Source of the DNA: Pseudomonas syringae
GTDB lineage: Bacteria; Pseudomonadota; Gammaproteobacteria; Pseudomonadales; Pseudomonadaceae
NCBI RefSeq assembly: GCF_021606685.1
Contig: NZ_WKCB01000013.1
Location: 32,521 to 96,520 of the forward strand
DNA length: 64,000 bases
Direction of reading: 5' to 3'
Shown here in pieces: positions 45,086-53,483 of this stretch (the stretch's first letter is position 1; every line of letters begins with the position of its first letter). Made by a program: the position numbers and the translations under genes. Below the pieces are notes generated by a model. The model was not told where the DNA came from and ran no database searches. It saw only the letters and a list, made by a program, of their open reading frames with translations.

Positions 45086-45411
45086 TATCGATACCTAGTT
45101 ACGATAAGACGTTGAGTTGTAGTCCCAACCGGACCGGAGTTTGGGTTGCCGAAATACACCCTGACAAATCCCGCACCGATGCTCGCGGTGAACCCTATAG
45201 CGCTGGGAAATTGTGCATCAGTGGGATAACCCCCAACCGGTACGCACACCGCAGAATGATTTAGTGGCACCACTCCTGGAACTACGATATCTACGCTTCG
45301 GCCGCTGCCGCTCCGGGGAACCAAGCCCGAATAGATGACCCTCACCGTGAATGAGTTTTCATCTAACTCAAGGGCGCCATCGGCGCCCCATATCCTCATG
45401 CCAAAACTCAT
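45085..45411 (-). CDS. Small tail-associated FGMRxW protein
   Basis: The 108-residue protein begins MSFGMRIWGADGALELDENS and continues as a beta-rich domain (VRVIYSGLVPRSGSGRSVDI, GFTASIGAGFVRVYFG). It overlaps protein J by four bases upstream and the 217-residue relative downstream. No catalytic or signal sequence is visible. It is probably a tail-tip accessory protein that arose with its neighbour by duplication. Confidence 0.6.
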   Translation of the reverse strand: MSFGMRIWGADGALELDENSFTVRVIYSGLVPRSGSGRSVDIVVPGVVPLNHSAVCVPVGGYPTDAQFPSAIGFTASIGAGFVRVYFGNPNSGPVGTTTQRLIVTRYR

Positions 45412-47954
45412 GCATCAAGATCCCCCAATTGAACGCGCTTGACGTTGTTTTCGTCGTAGACCTTGATAGCGCGGTTGGTCATAGTCAGGCGGCCACCGCC
45501 GGGCGCGGGGCCGTTGAACTCCAGATTGCCCGCTTTATCAAGGCGCCAGCCCTGCACGCCGGCGACGTAGTTGTCCGATTGCAGGGCTTGGCCGATCTTC
45601 AGCATGGTGATGCTGCCGTCCTGGATGAAGGCCGCGCGCATGAAGACTTGCCCGTTATCGACCGTGAACGGGGTGAACACCTGGCCGCCGGCCAGTGTGC
45701 TGACGATCGCGAAACGATCGGCGCTCACCAGAAACTGGCTTTGAAGCACCCCCTCTTCGTCCTGCTCAATACCCAAGCCAAAACCAGCTGCGACCAATTG
45801 CCCATCAGCATTGACCTGCATTTTCACGGAATACATCGTGGAGAACTTGCCGTCGGTGTCGGCCTGGGCCTGGCTTACGGTCTGGATGTCTGCGGAGTTG
45901 TCGTCGATCTTCACGCCGATCTGCTGGATGGCCTGGGCAGTTGCCTCGCGATCGCTGACCACAACGCTTTCGAGCTCGGTCACCGAGCCGCTAACCTCAC
46001 CCACCGAAGCGGTGAGTTCCGTCTGCCGCTGAACCATGGCCTCGTTCTGCGAGGCGCGCGTTTTCACTTCCTGCGCGAAACTTGCCGAGGCGTTGTAGCC
46101 CTGGAGCGCGTCAGCAAGATCACCCTCGCCGGTGTCATCCCTGTAGGCCGATTGCAAGGCCTGGAGGCTCGACGCCTGGGCCGTGACCACACCATCCAAC
46201 TCGGTAATGCTGGTGGTGTTGATCTCAACCTGACGCGCCAGCCCGTTTGCCGTGACCAGCACCTGGCCCACGTCCACCCAGTAAGCGGCGTTCGGCGGCG
46301 AGGTATCTACCGGCACCAACTGGGTCGCCTGATAGATCCGCTTGCCTACCACCACCAGGTCGCCCTCGAGGTAGACGGACTCAGGGTCATAGGCCGACAG
46401 CCCATCGAGCGCATCGATCTGCGCCTGCAGGCCTGGAATCTTGTCGATTTCGTCGACGATATCCTGGCCAAGCTCCGTGCGACCGATCTGCCCGGCGATC
46501 AAGTCCAGCACTGGCGCCGCATCGGCGCTGGCCATACCCATTACACCGTTGCCGACCGGATAGAACGGCCCCACGTTGCCGGTGCGGTCCACAAGGCGCG
46601 CCCAGAAGAAGAACTGAGCACCTGCCTGTAAGGCCTGCATGCTGTAATTCGCCTGGGGGTGCGCCAGGTCGGCCAGCTTGGTGGCCACCGACAGGTCATT
46701 GGCCTGGCCATACCATAGCTCGGTGCGCTGGGTATCCTCGGCGCCAGCAGGGAAACCCCAGCGAATGCCGATTCCGAACAGTTCGCTGGTGGTGGATAGA
46801 AACGCTACCGCCGGCGGCAAGCCGACCTTCCCTTCCAGGTTGGTCAGGCTGGAGCTCTTCCAGATCGAGGAGATCTCGAAGGCGCTCACCGATCGCACCC
46901 GAGCCAGGTAGGCGCCCGAGTAAATGCCCGTGACGTCAACGCTTGTCGCGCCCGTGCGCTGAAGCTTGATCCAGTTGCCGCTGTCCTTGCGCCACTCCAC
47001 GTCATAGGCGACAGCGCCAGCCACGGCAGGCCATGAGATGTTCATGGTGCTGATAGCCAGGCCCTGGTCAACGGAGTAGTTCGAAGTGATGTCGACGCTC
47101 GCCGGCGCCGGAACGACGGTGATCGGCACAACACTGATTGGCCGCTCTTCCAGCCGGGCGCCGGTGTCGATGTGATCGAACTTGCTCGGGTCGTACTGAA
47201 CGGCCGAGATTTCAAACACGCCTGGCTCCGGCCGGGCCACGCTTACGACACGATAAAGCGGGATTGCCAGGTCGTCCGCATCCAGCGCCCACACAAGTTC
47301 GCGCTCAGGCGCCACGGAGTAAGCCACGGTCACAGTGATCTGCCGGCCGCTGACCAGTTGCACGGTGCGGCCCTCGCACTTGCCGTCGGGCAGGTTGAGG
47401 ATCAACCGATCGCCGGGCTTGGCCTGGGTGTCGCGATCCAGGGTGATGACCTTGCCGCTCACCGCCGAGATGCGCCCGCCCACCGGCCAGCCGGCGAGAA
47501 GTTCGTCAGCGATCGGGATCACGTAGCCAGGGAGCGGGATGCGCCCATCGAGGCCGACCTTGAAGGTGACAGCCCGGTCCTTCGAGTTCGTGAGCAGCGC
47601 CCACTTACCGCGCCGCTGGGCCTCCGACTCTCGGTCGCAACCAATTGCGCTGATCTCCAACGGGTTGTCGCCGTAGCGCCGCTGCAGCTTGGCATCGGTC
47701 ACAGCTGTGACATCGGTGTCGTAGTTGTTCAGCGGGTTGTCATAGCTGACCAGCGCGCGGCTGTAACGGGTACGTTCCGATGCGCTGGAGTATGTGAACT
47801 TGCCATCGATCACGTTCGCCCGTGTATAGGCGAAGTCGAAGTCGGTGGCGCGCGGCATGTCCGACAGCGTGAATACTTGGCCTTGGGCCCAGTAGGTCAT
47901 GCCGCGGTAAATCGCCGAGATATCGCGCAGTAGCGACCAGGCGTCAATGACTGG
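45408..47954 (-). pseudogene. Host-specificity tail tip protein J, N-terminus deleted
   Basis: The frame encodes the C-terminal ~850 residues of a lambda gpJ-type protein: VIDAWSLLRDISAIYRGMTYWAQG, DFDFAYTRANVIDG, fibronectin-like segments (SWPAVAGAVAYDVEWRKDSG), a coiled coil, and the C-terminal DUF1983-type NLEFNGPAPGGGRLTMTNRAIK. The frame hits TAG at about 47957-47959, exactly where sequence switches to an oppositely oriented membrane-protein fragment. Intact J is usually more than 1,100 residues. ATG 47900 would allow an 830-residue product, but the hub domains that attach to the tail are missing. Confidence 0.85.
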
Positions 47955-47960
47955 GCGCTA

Positions 47961-48179
47961 GCCTTCATCGGCGCCCCGAGCTTTCTGGTTGGCAGCTTTT
48001 ACTTATGGGTTGTCACCACAACGACACCTGATCTGTTAGTCCTGACTCGCGATCACGGCCTACCGCTAAAAGCCATTTTGGCTTTCGTATTCTTGGGCGG
48101 CCTCGCAGTAAGCGCCTGGTTATTTCTAAACGTCGCGCGTCGGTGCAGTGAGCTGCTATACGAGCGTAATTTAAAATAA
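47961..48179 (+). pseudogene. C-terminal fragment of a small membrane protein
   Basis: This frame has no start codon and begins at the junction with J. It reads LAFIGAPSFLVGSFYLWVV, then LPLKAILAFVFLGGLAVSAW, two hydrophobic helices, and ends with a stop at 48177-48179. The missing N-terminus and its contact with truncated J define a deletion joint. The original may have been a small integral membrane cargo or exclusion protein; function is unknown. Confidence 0.6.
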
Positions 48180-48185
48180 CGCCAT

Positions 48186-48205
48186 GCCCGACCCGCCGGG
48201 CTTTT
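48186..48205 (+). terminator. Short terminator after the membrane-protein fragment
   Basis: GCCCG (48186-48190) pairs with CGGGC (48197-48201), followed by four T. It is weak but correctly placed 7 bases after the stop at 48179. Confidence 0.5.
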
Positions 48206-48235
48206 CGACAACACGCCTCAATAATAGGAGCACCA

Positions 48236-48604
48236 ATGCATAAGGTTTTGCTCGCTGTCAGAGTCGTCCAGAAGGGCGAGCTACTTGGTTACTGCAGCCA
48301 TCAGGTAACCCTTCCTTTCGCCCCCTTCCTTGGCCTTCGTTTTGAGCAAGGAACCAGCTGCACGTTATGGGAAACGATGACAGGATCGGAGCTTGCGCCA
48401 GCTGTTGAGAAAGTCATCTATGATCTAGATGAGGAGCAGTTTGTTTGCCTCTTCAATGTGGACATCCCACTGAAGGCTTCCTTTTGGAGAGACGACGTAG
48501 ATCCAAGGCCTGGATCAGTCAGCGCTATCGGCGAATATTTCCGTCACATGCCAATCCGTGACCGCATCCTAGGCGGCTCCACCGGCAGAGTATTTTACGA
48601 GTGA
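48236..48604 (+). CDS. Hypothetical prophage cargo protein
   Basis: The 122-residue protein begins MHKVLLAVRVVQKGELLGYC and continues with HQVTLPFAPFLGLRFEQG and DEEQFVCLFNVDIPLKASFW, a mixed alpha/beta composition. It lacks a signal peptide. ATAGGAG precedes the ATG. It is 79 bp before the two-helix membrane protein on the same strand, so the two may form a cargo unit. I do not recognise the family. Confidence 0.6.
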   Translation: MHKVLLAVRVVQKGELLGYCSHQVTLPFAPFLGLRFEQGTSCTLWETMTGSELAPAVEKVIYDLDEEQFVCLFNVDIPLKASFWRDDVDPRPGSVSAIGEYFRHMPIRDRILGGSTGRVFYE

Positions 48605-48683
48605 GTTTATGAGCGCACAACTATGACACCACTTACCAATTAACCGCCACCAAGGTGTGGACTGTCACTGACATGGAATTAAT

Positions 48684-49307
48684 ATGGACATATCAACCAC
48701 AATGCCACCCACTTTATATATTGCAATCGGTGCAATTTTAGCTGCCGTCATCGCGGGCTTCTTCTCTTTCGCAAACCTAGTAAGCTCAAAAGAAAACAAA
48801 ATATCTGAGTTCCGACTCTCATGGATTGATGGCCTGCGGAACGAGATTGCTGAATATAGTGCAGCACTACAAGAATTGATCAGAGTAGAAAACCTTCGAG
48901 AGTACTACAATGAGTCAACAAAAACCGAAGTCGAGCTGGACCAGCAATGGTTTGAAAACAGTAAAGAGGCCTTCCAGCAGGCAATAAAAACATTATCTTG
49001 CATTCAGATGAGATTAAACCCAGAGAGCGTAAAAAATGATCCTGAAAGCTATGAAGCCATTTTAATGCGACACATCACAAATGCACGTAACGAGTTCAAC
49101 AAAGAGAACTATGAAAACGCTAGCAAATGCTGCATTGATATACGCGACGCAGCATCTCACTTACTGAAATCCACATGGGATACTGTGAAAACAGGAGAGC
49201 CCGAGTATCGAAATATACGGAAAAATGCTTGGATCGCTATTAAATGTGGAGTGACTCTATCTGCCATTTCAAGCATAGTCTTGATCGGCTTGGCCGCAGC
49301 CCATTAA
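48684..49307 (+). CDS. Two-helix membrane protein with cytosolic helical domain (cargo)
   Basis: The 207-residue protein has membrane helices at both ends (about residues 9-32, YIAIGAILAAVIAGFFSFAN, and 182-204, IKCGVTLSAISSIVLIGLAA). A 145-residue helical domain lies between, beginning KISEFRLSWIDGLRNEIAEY. Codon use is AT-rich compared with host genes, indicating separate origin. Proteins with the SEFRxxWIxxLR signature recur, as I recall, in phage-associated and defence-type cargo; no function is established. A phage exclusion role is a guess from topology and location. Confidence 0.65.
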   Translation: MDISTTMPPTLYIAIGAILAAVIAGFFSFANLVSSKENKISEFRLSWIDGLRNEIAEYSAALQELIRVENLREYYNESTKTEVELDQQWFENSKEAFQQAIKTLSCIQMRLNPESVKNDPESYEAILMRHITNARNEFNKENYENASKCCIDIRDAASHLLKSTWDTVKTGEPEYRNIRKNAWIAIKCGVTLSAISSIVLIGLAAAH

Positions 49308-49439
49308 TTACAAAGTAGATGAGCTACTAGCCTCCCCACTTAGGGATCTATAAGCTAAAAATCAACTTGAGAGCATCCAATGCAAAAAGCCCAGCACGGT
49401 ACTGGGCGTGGAGCAAGGATCGAGGCACCAAGGAGCTTT

Positions 49440-49838
49440 TTAGATATAGAATCTGTGACGACTGCTCCATTCGTTCTGACTTCCGAAGCCACGAAAAGCT
49501 GCATACCAAAATGGTTCTGACCCGGGAGTCATGTTCACAATAACATGATCAACTCCTTGCCCCCTCAATTCCAAAATCAGCTGCCCTAACGCTTGCGTTC
49601 CGATTCCCTTTTTTCGCCAAGCCGGCGCGACGAAGAAGTAAAAAATCTGGCTACTAACCCAGCGAAATGAATAGAACCCCACCACCTCTTTACCATAAAG
49701 TATAACGTAGCAGCGCTCACCCTCATCTAATGCATCACTTCTGATCTCGCTAAACCCACAGTCAGGATCGAGCCGCAAAATCTTCTGGGCAGCTAGTTCC
49801 TGCTCCCGGCCGGCTTCGGCAAATGTCAAATTGGCCAT
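49440..49838 (-). CDS. GNAT-family acetyltransferase (cargo)
   Basis: The 132-residue protein has the GNAT fold signature: EVVGFYSFRWVSSQIFYFFV then PAWRKKGIGTQALGQLILEL, the RxxGxG/A acetyl-CoA loop, and the closing PFWYAAFRGFGSQNEW. The substrate is unknown. ATG 49838 is used, with GGGG about 8 bases upstream; ATG 49877 is in frame but lacks a site. It lies in the AT-rich cargo patch between tail genes J and K. Confidence 0.7.
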   Translation of the reverse strand: MANLTFAEAGREQELAAQKILRLDPDCGFSEIRSDALDEGERCYVILYGKEVVGFYSFRWVSSQIFYFFVAPAWRKKGIGTQALGQLILELRGQGVDHVIVNMTPGSEPFWYAAFRGFGSQNEWSSRHRFYI

Positions 49839-49941
49839 GTGAATACCCCACATAAAAACAGCTTCGGCTACTCTCATATTTCAGGGAGCAAAATAGTGGC
49901 CAGATGCAAAAACTTGCTTCACCTAGGTTTGAGGGAAGACT

Positions 49942-50358
49942 TTACGACACCTCTTCACCTACTCTGAATAGGCTTCCGTCCTCTCTGTAGCTCACCTCAG
50001 ACAGCGCTTTCTTCCAAAAATGTGAAGCCTTTTCATTTAGGGAGTGTAGTACGTAGTGCTCATGTCCACGTTTTTTAAGCAAAGACAAAACCTCTCGCGC
50101 AGCAGCAACTGAAATCCCATCCTCCCCGCGACACTCAGGCTTAACGAAGAACTTAGAAACCTCAACAGCTACTCCGTCGTCTCCTTGCCAATAACCAAGA
50201 AGAACAAAACCGGATTCTTTCCCGTCTGCTTCGATCGTCAAGAGCTCGCTTCGATGAGCGCAGCATTTAGCGTCTTTAAACGAATCTGGATCGCTAGATA
50301 GCATCTGCTCTGCACGTGATGCATTCATGCTCTCCTTGAGCTCTATACGCTTCGGCAT
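49942..50358 (-). CDS. Second GNAT-like protein (cargo)
   Basis: The 138-residue protein resembles the neighbouring acetyltransferase in plan: GKESGFVLLGYWQGDDGVAV, VSKFFVKPECRGEDGISVAAAREVLSLL and a C-terminal ASHFWKKALSEVSY. The acetyl-CoA loop (RGEDGIS) departs from the canonical RxxGxG/A. It may be a divergent or inactive GNAT. It lies upstream of, and is oriented with, the other GNAT gene, so they may be co-transcribed. Confidence 0.55.
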   Translation of the reverse strand: MPKRIELKESMNASRAEQMLSSDPDSFKDAKCCAHRSELLTIEADGKESGFVLLGYWQGDDGVAVEVSKFFVKPECRGEDGISVAAAREVLSLLKKRGHEHYVLHSLNEKASHFWKKALSEVSYREDGSLFRVGEEVS

Positions 50359-50493
50359 TCCAATAGCTCCCTAGTCCCAACAAAACCACCATCTTAGACC
50401 GTTCAGTATCTTTGATATAGCTGGATGAAATGCCAGTAACTCGCCTGACGATTGGCGTAGTAGCGTTGCGCTTTTAATTACCAAGGAATGGCC

Positions 50494-50724
50494 ATGTCAG
50501 TCAGAAGTCTCGTGAAAAATCTACCAGCAGACCCGGATATGCCTGGGTGGGTGATGGGATGGGCCGTGGGTCGTAATGATCCATGGAGCTTTGTTGACAT
50601 CTACGCCGACAAAAATGTCGCAGAGATCGAGGCTGAGCGACTGGGTGATGGCCACACTGTGAAGTATGGGTCGCATAGGCTAGGAACAGATGACTTTATG
50701 GGTGGCGGCGAAGAACCTAGATAG
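50494..50724 (+). CDS. Small hypothetical prophage protein
   Basis: The 76-residue protein (MSVRSLVKNLPADPDMPGWV, then DIYADKNVAEIEAERLGDGH) is soluble with no motif known to me. ATG 50494 is chosen because CAAGGA sits 6-8 bases upstream; ATG 50488 would be too close to it. Its last eight bases overlap the end of the convergent gene downstream of K. Confidence 0.5.
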   Translation: MSVRSLVKNLPADPDMPGWVMGWAVGRNDPWSFVDIYADKNVAEIEAERLGDGHTVKYGSHRLGTDDFMGGGEEPR

Positions 50725-51013
50725 CGACCGCCTGCTTCAAACCAAAATCAATTCTCCCAGGCCCAGATACAAGCGCTGCTTTAAGCCCTGACTTACCGTA
50801 GTAGCTGCGGCTGTAACCGCCTTTGCTCTGGCACTTGCCGGAGAATTTCATGCGATCAATCTCGACAACACCATCCAGAATGGCGACTTCGGCTTCAGCG
50901 CCGCAGACACCAGCGTCGGTAATGTTGAAAAGGTCGTGAATGGTCAGTAAGTAGCATTGTGCGGTCTGCATGCCCTGCTCCGGCGACCCTGTCGCGTCAT
51001 GGTTGTTTTGCAT
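50717..51013 (-). CDS. Hypothetical tail-cluster protein after K
   Basis: The 98-residue protein begins MQNNHDATGSPEQGMQTAQC and has a C-terminal part GKCQSKGGYSRSYYGKSGLK. It starts within the end of the K gene (17-bp overlap), so it belongs to the late operon and is translated after K. It does not look like the lambda tail assembly protein I. Function unknown. Confidence 0.55.
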   Translation of the reverse strand: MQNNHDATGSPEQGMQTAQCYLLTIHDLFNITDAGVCGAEAEVAILDGVVEIDRMKFSGKCQSKGGYSRSYYGKSGLKAALVSGPGRIDFGLKQAVAI

Positions 51014-51635
51014 CCTTGTGCCTGAGGATCAGGCGCGTTCGGTCATACCAAGGGCCGCCGTAGACGATGATCTCGGACGGCCTGCCGTACAGGTGGTGCA
51101 ACAGGAACGGGCCCGGGTCGAAAACACCTGAATCCTCACCAGGCAGCGACGGATCGGTGCCAAGGTAGATCCCTGCATGATTCGGGTGAACCGTACGACC
51201 GACTTGCATAACGATCATATCGCCGCGCTGCGGCCGGTCTACGCGAACGAATCCGGCGGCCTCGTAGTGCTGCTCGTACAGGCTGGCGTTCTCGGCACTC
51301 TCCCACCAGCCGTCGGTGCGCTGGAAGGATTCAAACTCCAGGCCCCATTCGCGCTGGTACCAATCGGAGCAAACCTGCCAGCAGTCCCATGCCCCATGCA
51401 CGAACGGGCGCTTGAGCAGCGGCGTGCAGCCCGTTGGCGTGATCGTGCGCATATCGCCCTCGGGCCACGACAGAATGTGCCAGGGCAGCGCCGTGGCCTC
51501 GCACATGGCCAGGTCATGCGGGGACGGCCTGCTGGTGGCGTCCGGGTGCGAGTGAACGATGCCGATCAGCTCGCCAAGGTCTTCCGCCGCAGCGTAGTCC
51601 TCGGGATCGAGCCGGAACTCTTCGCTCGGCTCGCT
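50997..51635 (-). pseudogene. Tail assembly protein K, N-terminus deleted
   Basis: The frame encodes the JAMM-type metalloprotease half (EEFRLDPEDYAAAEDLGELI, then GIVHSHPDATSRPSPHDLAM with the HxH...D motif) and the NlpC/P60 half (AWDCWQVCSDWYQREWGLEF with the cysteine, later HPNHAGIYLG with the histidine) of lambda gpK. About the first 60-70 residues are missing: at about 51621-51632 the sequence changes to an oppositely oriented coiled-coil gene. The long frame to 51935 is a shadow of that gene. Without a tape measure and tail tube genes, K has no role. Confidence 0.85.
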
Positions 51636-51914
51636 GCTGAGCAGCGTGCAGAACAAGAGCGCATTGACTCGGAGCGCCGCCAAGCTGAAGCCGCTGAGCG
51701 AGCGAGACTCGCAGAGATCGCACGGGCAAATGCCGCTGCCGACGAGATCAACCGCCAAGCCGCCGCGCGGGAAGCGGACAAGGCGCACAAAGCAAAGATC
51801 AACCGCGCCGCGCTGGACGCATTTATCGCCGGCGGTATGCCCGTGGAATGCGCGAAACAGGCAGTCACCTTGATTGCTCAGCGCAAAATTCCAGCCATCG
51901 CCATCACTTACTGA
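51624..51914 (+). pseudogene. C-terminal fragment of an early-operon coiled-coil protein
   Basis: From the junction with K onwards, the plus strand reads ARLAAEQRAEQERIDSERR, a long charged helix, then AALDAFIAGGMPVECAKQAV and TLIAQRKIPAIAITY before a stop. This looks like the C-terminus of a DUF1351-like or similar phage protein encoded next to recombinases. No start codon or ribosome-binding site lies in the part kept. The gene is the first of the retained early operon, and its loss of N-terminus defines the right side of the large deletion. Confidence 0.6.
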
Positions 51915-51921
51915 GGTCGTC

Positions 51922-52842
51922 ATGAACGAGATCATTCAAATGCCGGCACGCGAAAGTGCCGGCCTTACTGCCGCCGAGGTTCACCGCTTCTCGGCCGTCG
52001 AGATTCGCCAGCGCGTTAACCTGGTGCAGGAAGTGATGCAGGGCATCATGAAGCGTGAAACGCACTACGGCACCATCCCTGGAACCCAGAAACCAACCCT
52101 GTACAAGCCGGGTGCAGAGGTGCTCTGTGTGACCTTCCGGGTTGCGCAGGAATACCGAATTGAAGATCTATCCGGCCCAGGCGTAGCACGCTACCGGGTC
52201 ACTTGTGTTGGTCGTCACCAGATGACCGGTGTTGCTCTCGGCGAAGGCGTCGGCGAATGCTCGTCCAGCGAAGAGAAGTACAAGTGGCGCGGCGTCATCT
52301 GCAAAGCGGAATTGGACGCCACCCCAGAGAATCTGCGCCGGAAGAAATATTACAAAAACGGCAATACCGCCGATCAGATCCGCACCGAACCAGCAGACCT
52401 GGCCAACACCATCCTCAAGATGGCCTGCAAGCGGGCCATGATCGCCATGACGCTCAACGTCACTGCGGCATCGGACATCTTCACGCAGGACATCGAAGAT
52501 CTACCCGAGGAGCTGCGGCCACAGGAGCAGTCTCAGGCTCAGGCGCAAAGCCAGAAAGCCGCACCAGTCCCCCATGACCCTGCCCTGTCCGCTCACTGGA
52601 TTACCCAGGCCGAAGCTGCCATCACGCCCGACGCACTGACAGAAGTTTGGAAGGCCGGGGTGGCTGTCATCAATGACGCCAAAGACACAACAGCCTACGA
52701 CCTGTTCAAGGCCGCAGTGGTGGCGCGCGGAGTGAAGCTCAAAGCCACCGAAGAGGCCAAGCCGGAAAGCGAGGACGTCGCAGATCAGCAGCCCGAGCCA
52801 ACAGTCGACGAAGAAGTTGAATTTGAGGAGACTCCAGAATGA
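51922..52842 (+). CDS. Phage early protein, candidate single-strand annealing partner of YqaJ
   Basis: The 306-residue protein has a conserved core: RVNLVQEVMQGIMKRETHYG, TIPGTQKPTLYKPGAEVLCV, YRVTCVGRHQMTGVALGEGVGE, KWRGVICKAELD and ILKMACKRAMIAMTLNVTAAS. An acidic, Gln-rich tail follows. It is neither classical RecT nor classical ERF by sequence. Yet it sits directly upstream of, and overlaps, a YqaJ exonuclease gene, the position of an annealing protein in two-component phage recombinases. The KRAMIAMTLNVTAASDIFTQDIED end of the core resembles Rad52/RecT-like endings in pattern only. Start ATG 51922 with GAGGTC upstream. Confidence 0.7.
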   Translation: MNEIIQMPARESAGLTAAEVHRFSAVEIRQRVNLVQEVMQGIMKRETHYGTIPGTQKPTLYKPGAEVLCVTFRVAQEYRIEDLSGPGVARYRVTCVGRHQMTGVALGEGVGECSSSEEKYKWRGVICKAELDATPENLRRKKYYKNGNTADQIRTEPADLANTILKMACKRAMIAMTLNVTAASDIFTQDIEDLPEELRPQEQSQAQAQSQKAAPVPHDPALSAHWITQAEAAITPDALTEVWKAGVAVINDAKDTTAYDLFKAAVVARGVKLKATEEAKPESEDVADQQPEPTVDEEVEFEETPE

Positions 52843-53483
52843 TCATTGTGAATTGCGCGCAGGGCTCTGAAGAGTGGCACCAGGAGCGAGCAGGCGTTAT
52901 CACAGCCAGCATGTTTGGCGATGCGCGAGCGAAGCTCAAGTCAGGACCGAACAAGGGCGAACCAACCGCCAAGGCTCAGGATTATGCATTCCGACTGGCT
53001 GTGGAGCGGATCAGCGGCAAGCCCCTTGATGGCGGCTTTGAGACCTGGCAAATGCGCCGCGGGCATGAACTTGAACCACAGGCTCGCATGGAGCATGAAG
53101 CTCAAACCGGCTTGATTGTCACTCAAGTCGGACTTGTAAAAACCGACGACGGCGCATTTGGCGCCAGTGCAGATGGCTTCATCGGCGAAGATGGCGGCTC
53201 GGAGTACAAGTGCTTCCTCGCCCCTGAAAAACTTCGGTCGTTTCACATCGACAATGACGCCAGCGAGATCATGGACCAGGTACAGGGGTGCATGTGGATC
53301 ACCGGTCGCAAGTGGTGGCACATCGGGATGTACTGTCCAGCCCTTGAATCGGTCGGACGCCAGTTGTGGTGGCAGGAATTTAAGCGCGACGACAACTACA
53401 TCGACAAGCTTGAAGAGGAGCTTTGGGAGTTCAAGCTTCTGGTGGACGGATATGAGGAGAAACTGCGGAGTAAAGCAGCATGA
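52839..53483 (+). CDS. YqaJ-family phage recombination exonuclease
   Basis: The 214-residue protein is a lambda-exonuclease-type PD-(D/E)XK nuclease: GSEEWHQERAGVITASMF, RRGHELEPQARMEHEAQTG, GAFGASADGFIGEDGGSEYKC (the D...ExK catalytic set) and IMDQVQGCMWITGRKWWHIG. It resects double-stranded ends 5' to 3' for the annealing protein. It overlaps both neighbours by four bases (ATGA), so three genes form one translationally coupled block. Confidence 0.9.
   Translation: MIIVNCAQGSEEWHQERAGVITASMFGDARAKLKSGPNKGEPTAKAQDYAFRLAVERISGKPLDGGFETWQMRRGHELEPQARMEHEAQTGLIVTQVGLVKTDDGAFGASADGFIGEDGGSEYKCFLAPEKLRSFHIDNDASEIMDQVQGCMWITGRKWWHIGMYCPALESVGRQLWWQEFKRDDNYIDKLEEELWEFKLLVDGYEEKLRSKAA

Noticed and set aside
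41717..51635. Tail and lysis genes as an R- or F-type pyocin (tailocin)
   Set aside because: Sheath, tube, baseplate and tape-measure genes are missing and J and K are truncated. The set is what remains of a siphophage late operon, not a tailocin.
50997..51935. 312-residue reading of tail protein K from its farthest start
   Set aside because: The first ~100 residues are the antisense shadow of the early coiled-coil gene and its downstream neighbour; K homology begins only near 51630.
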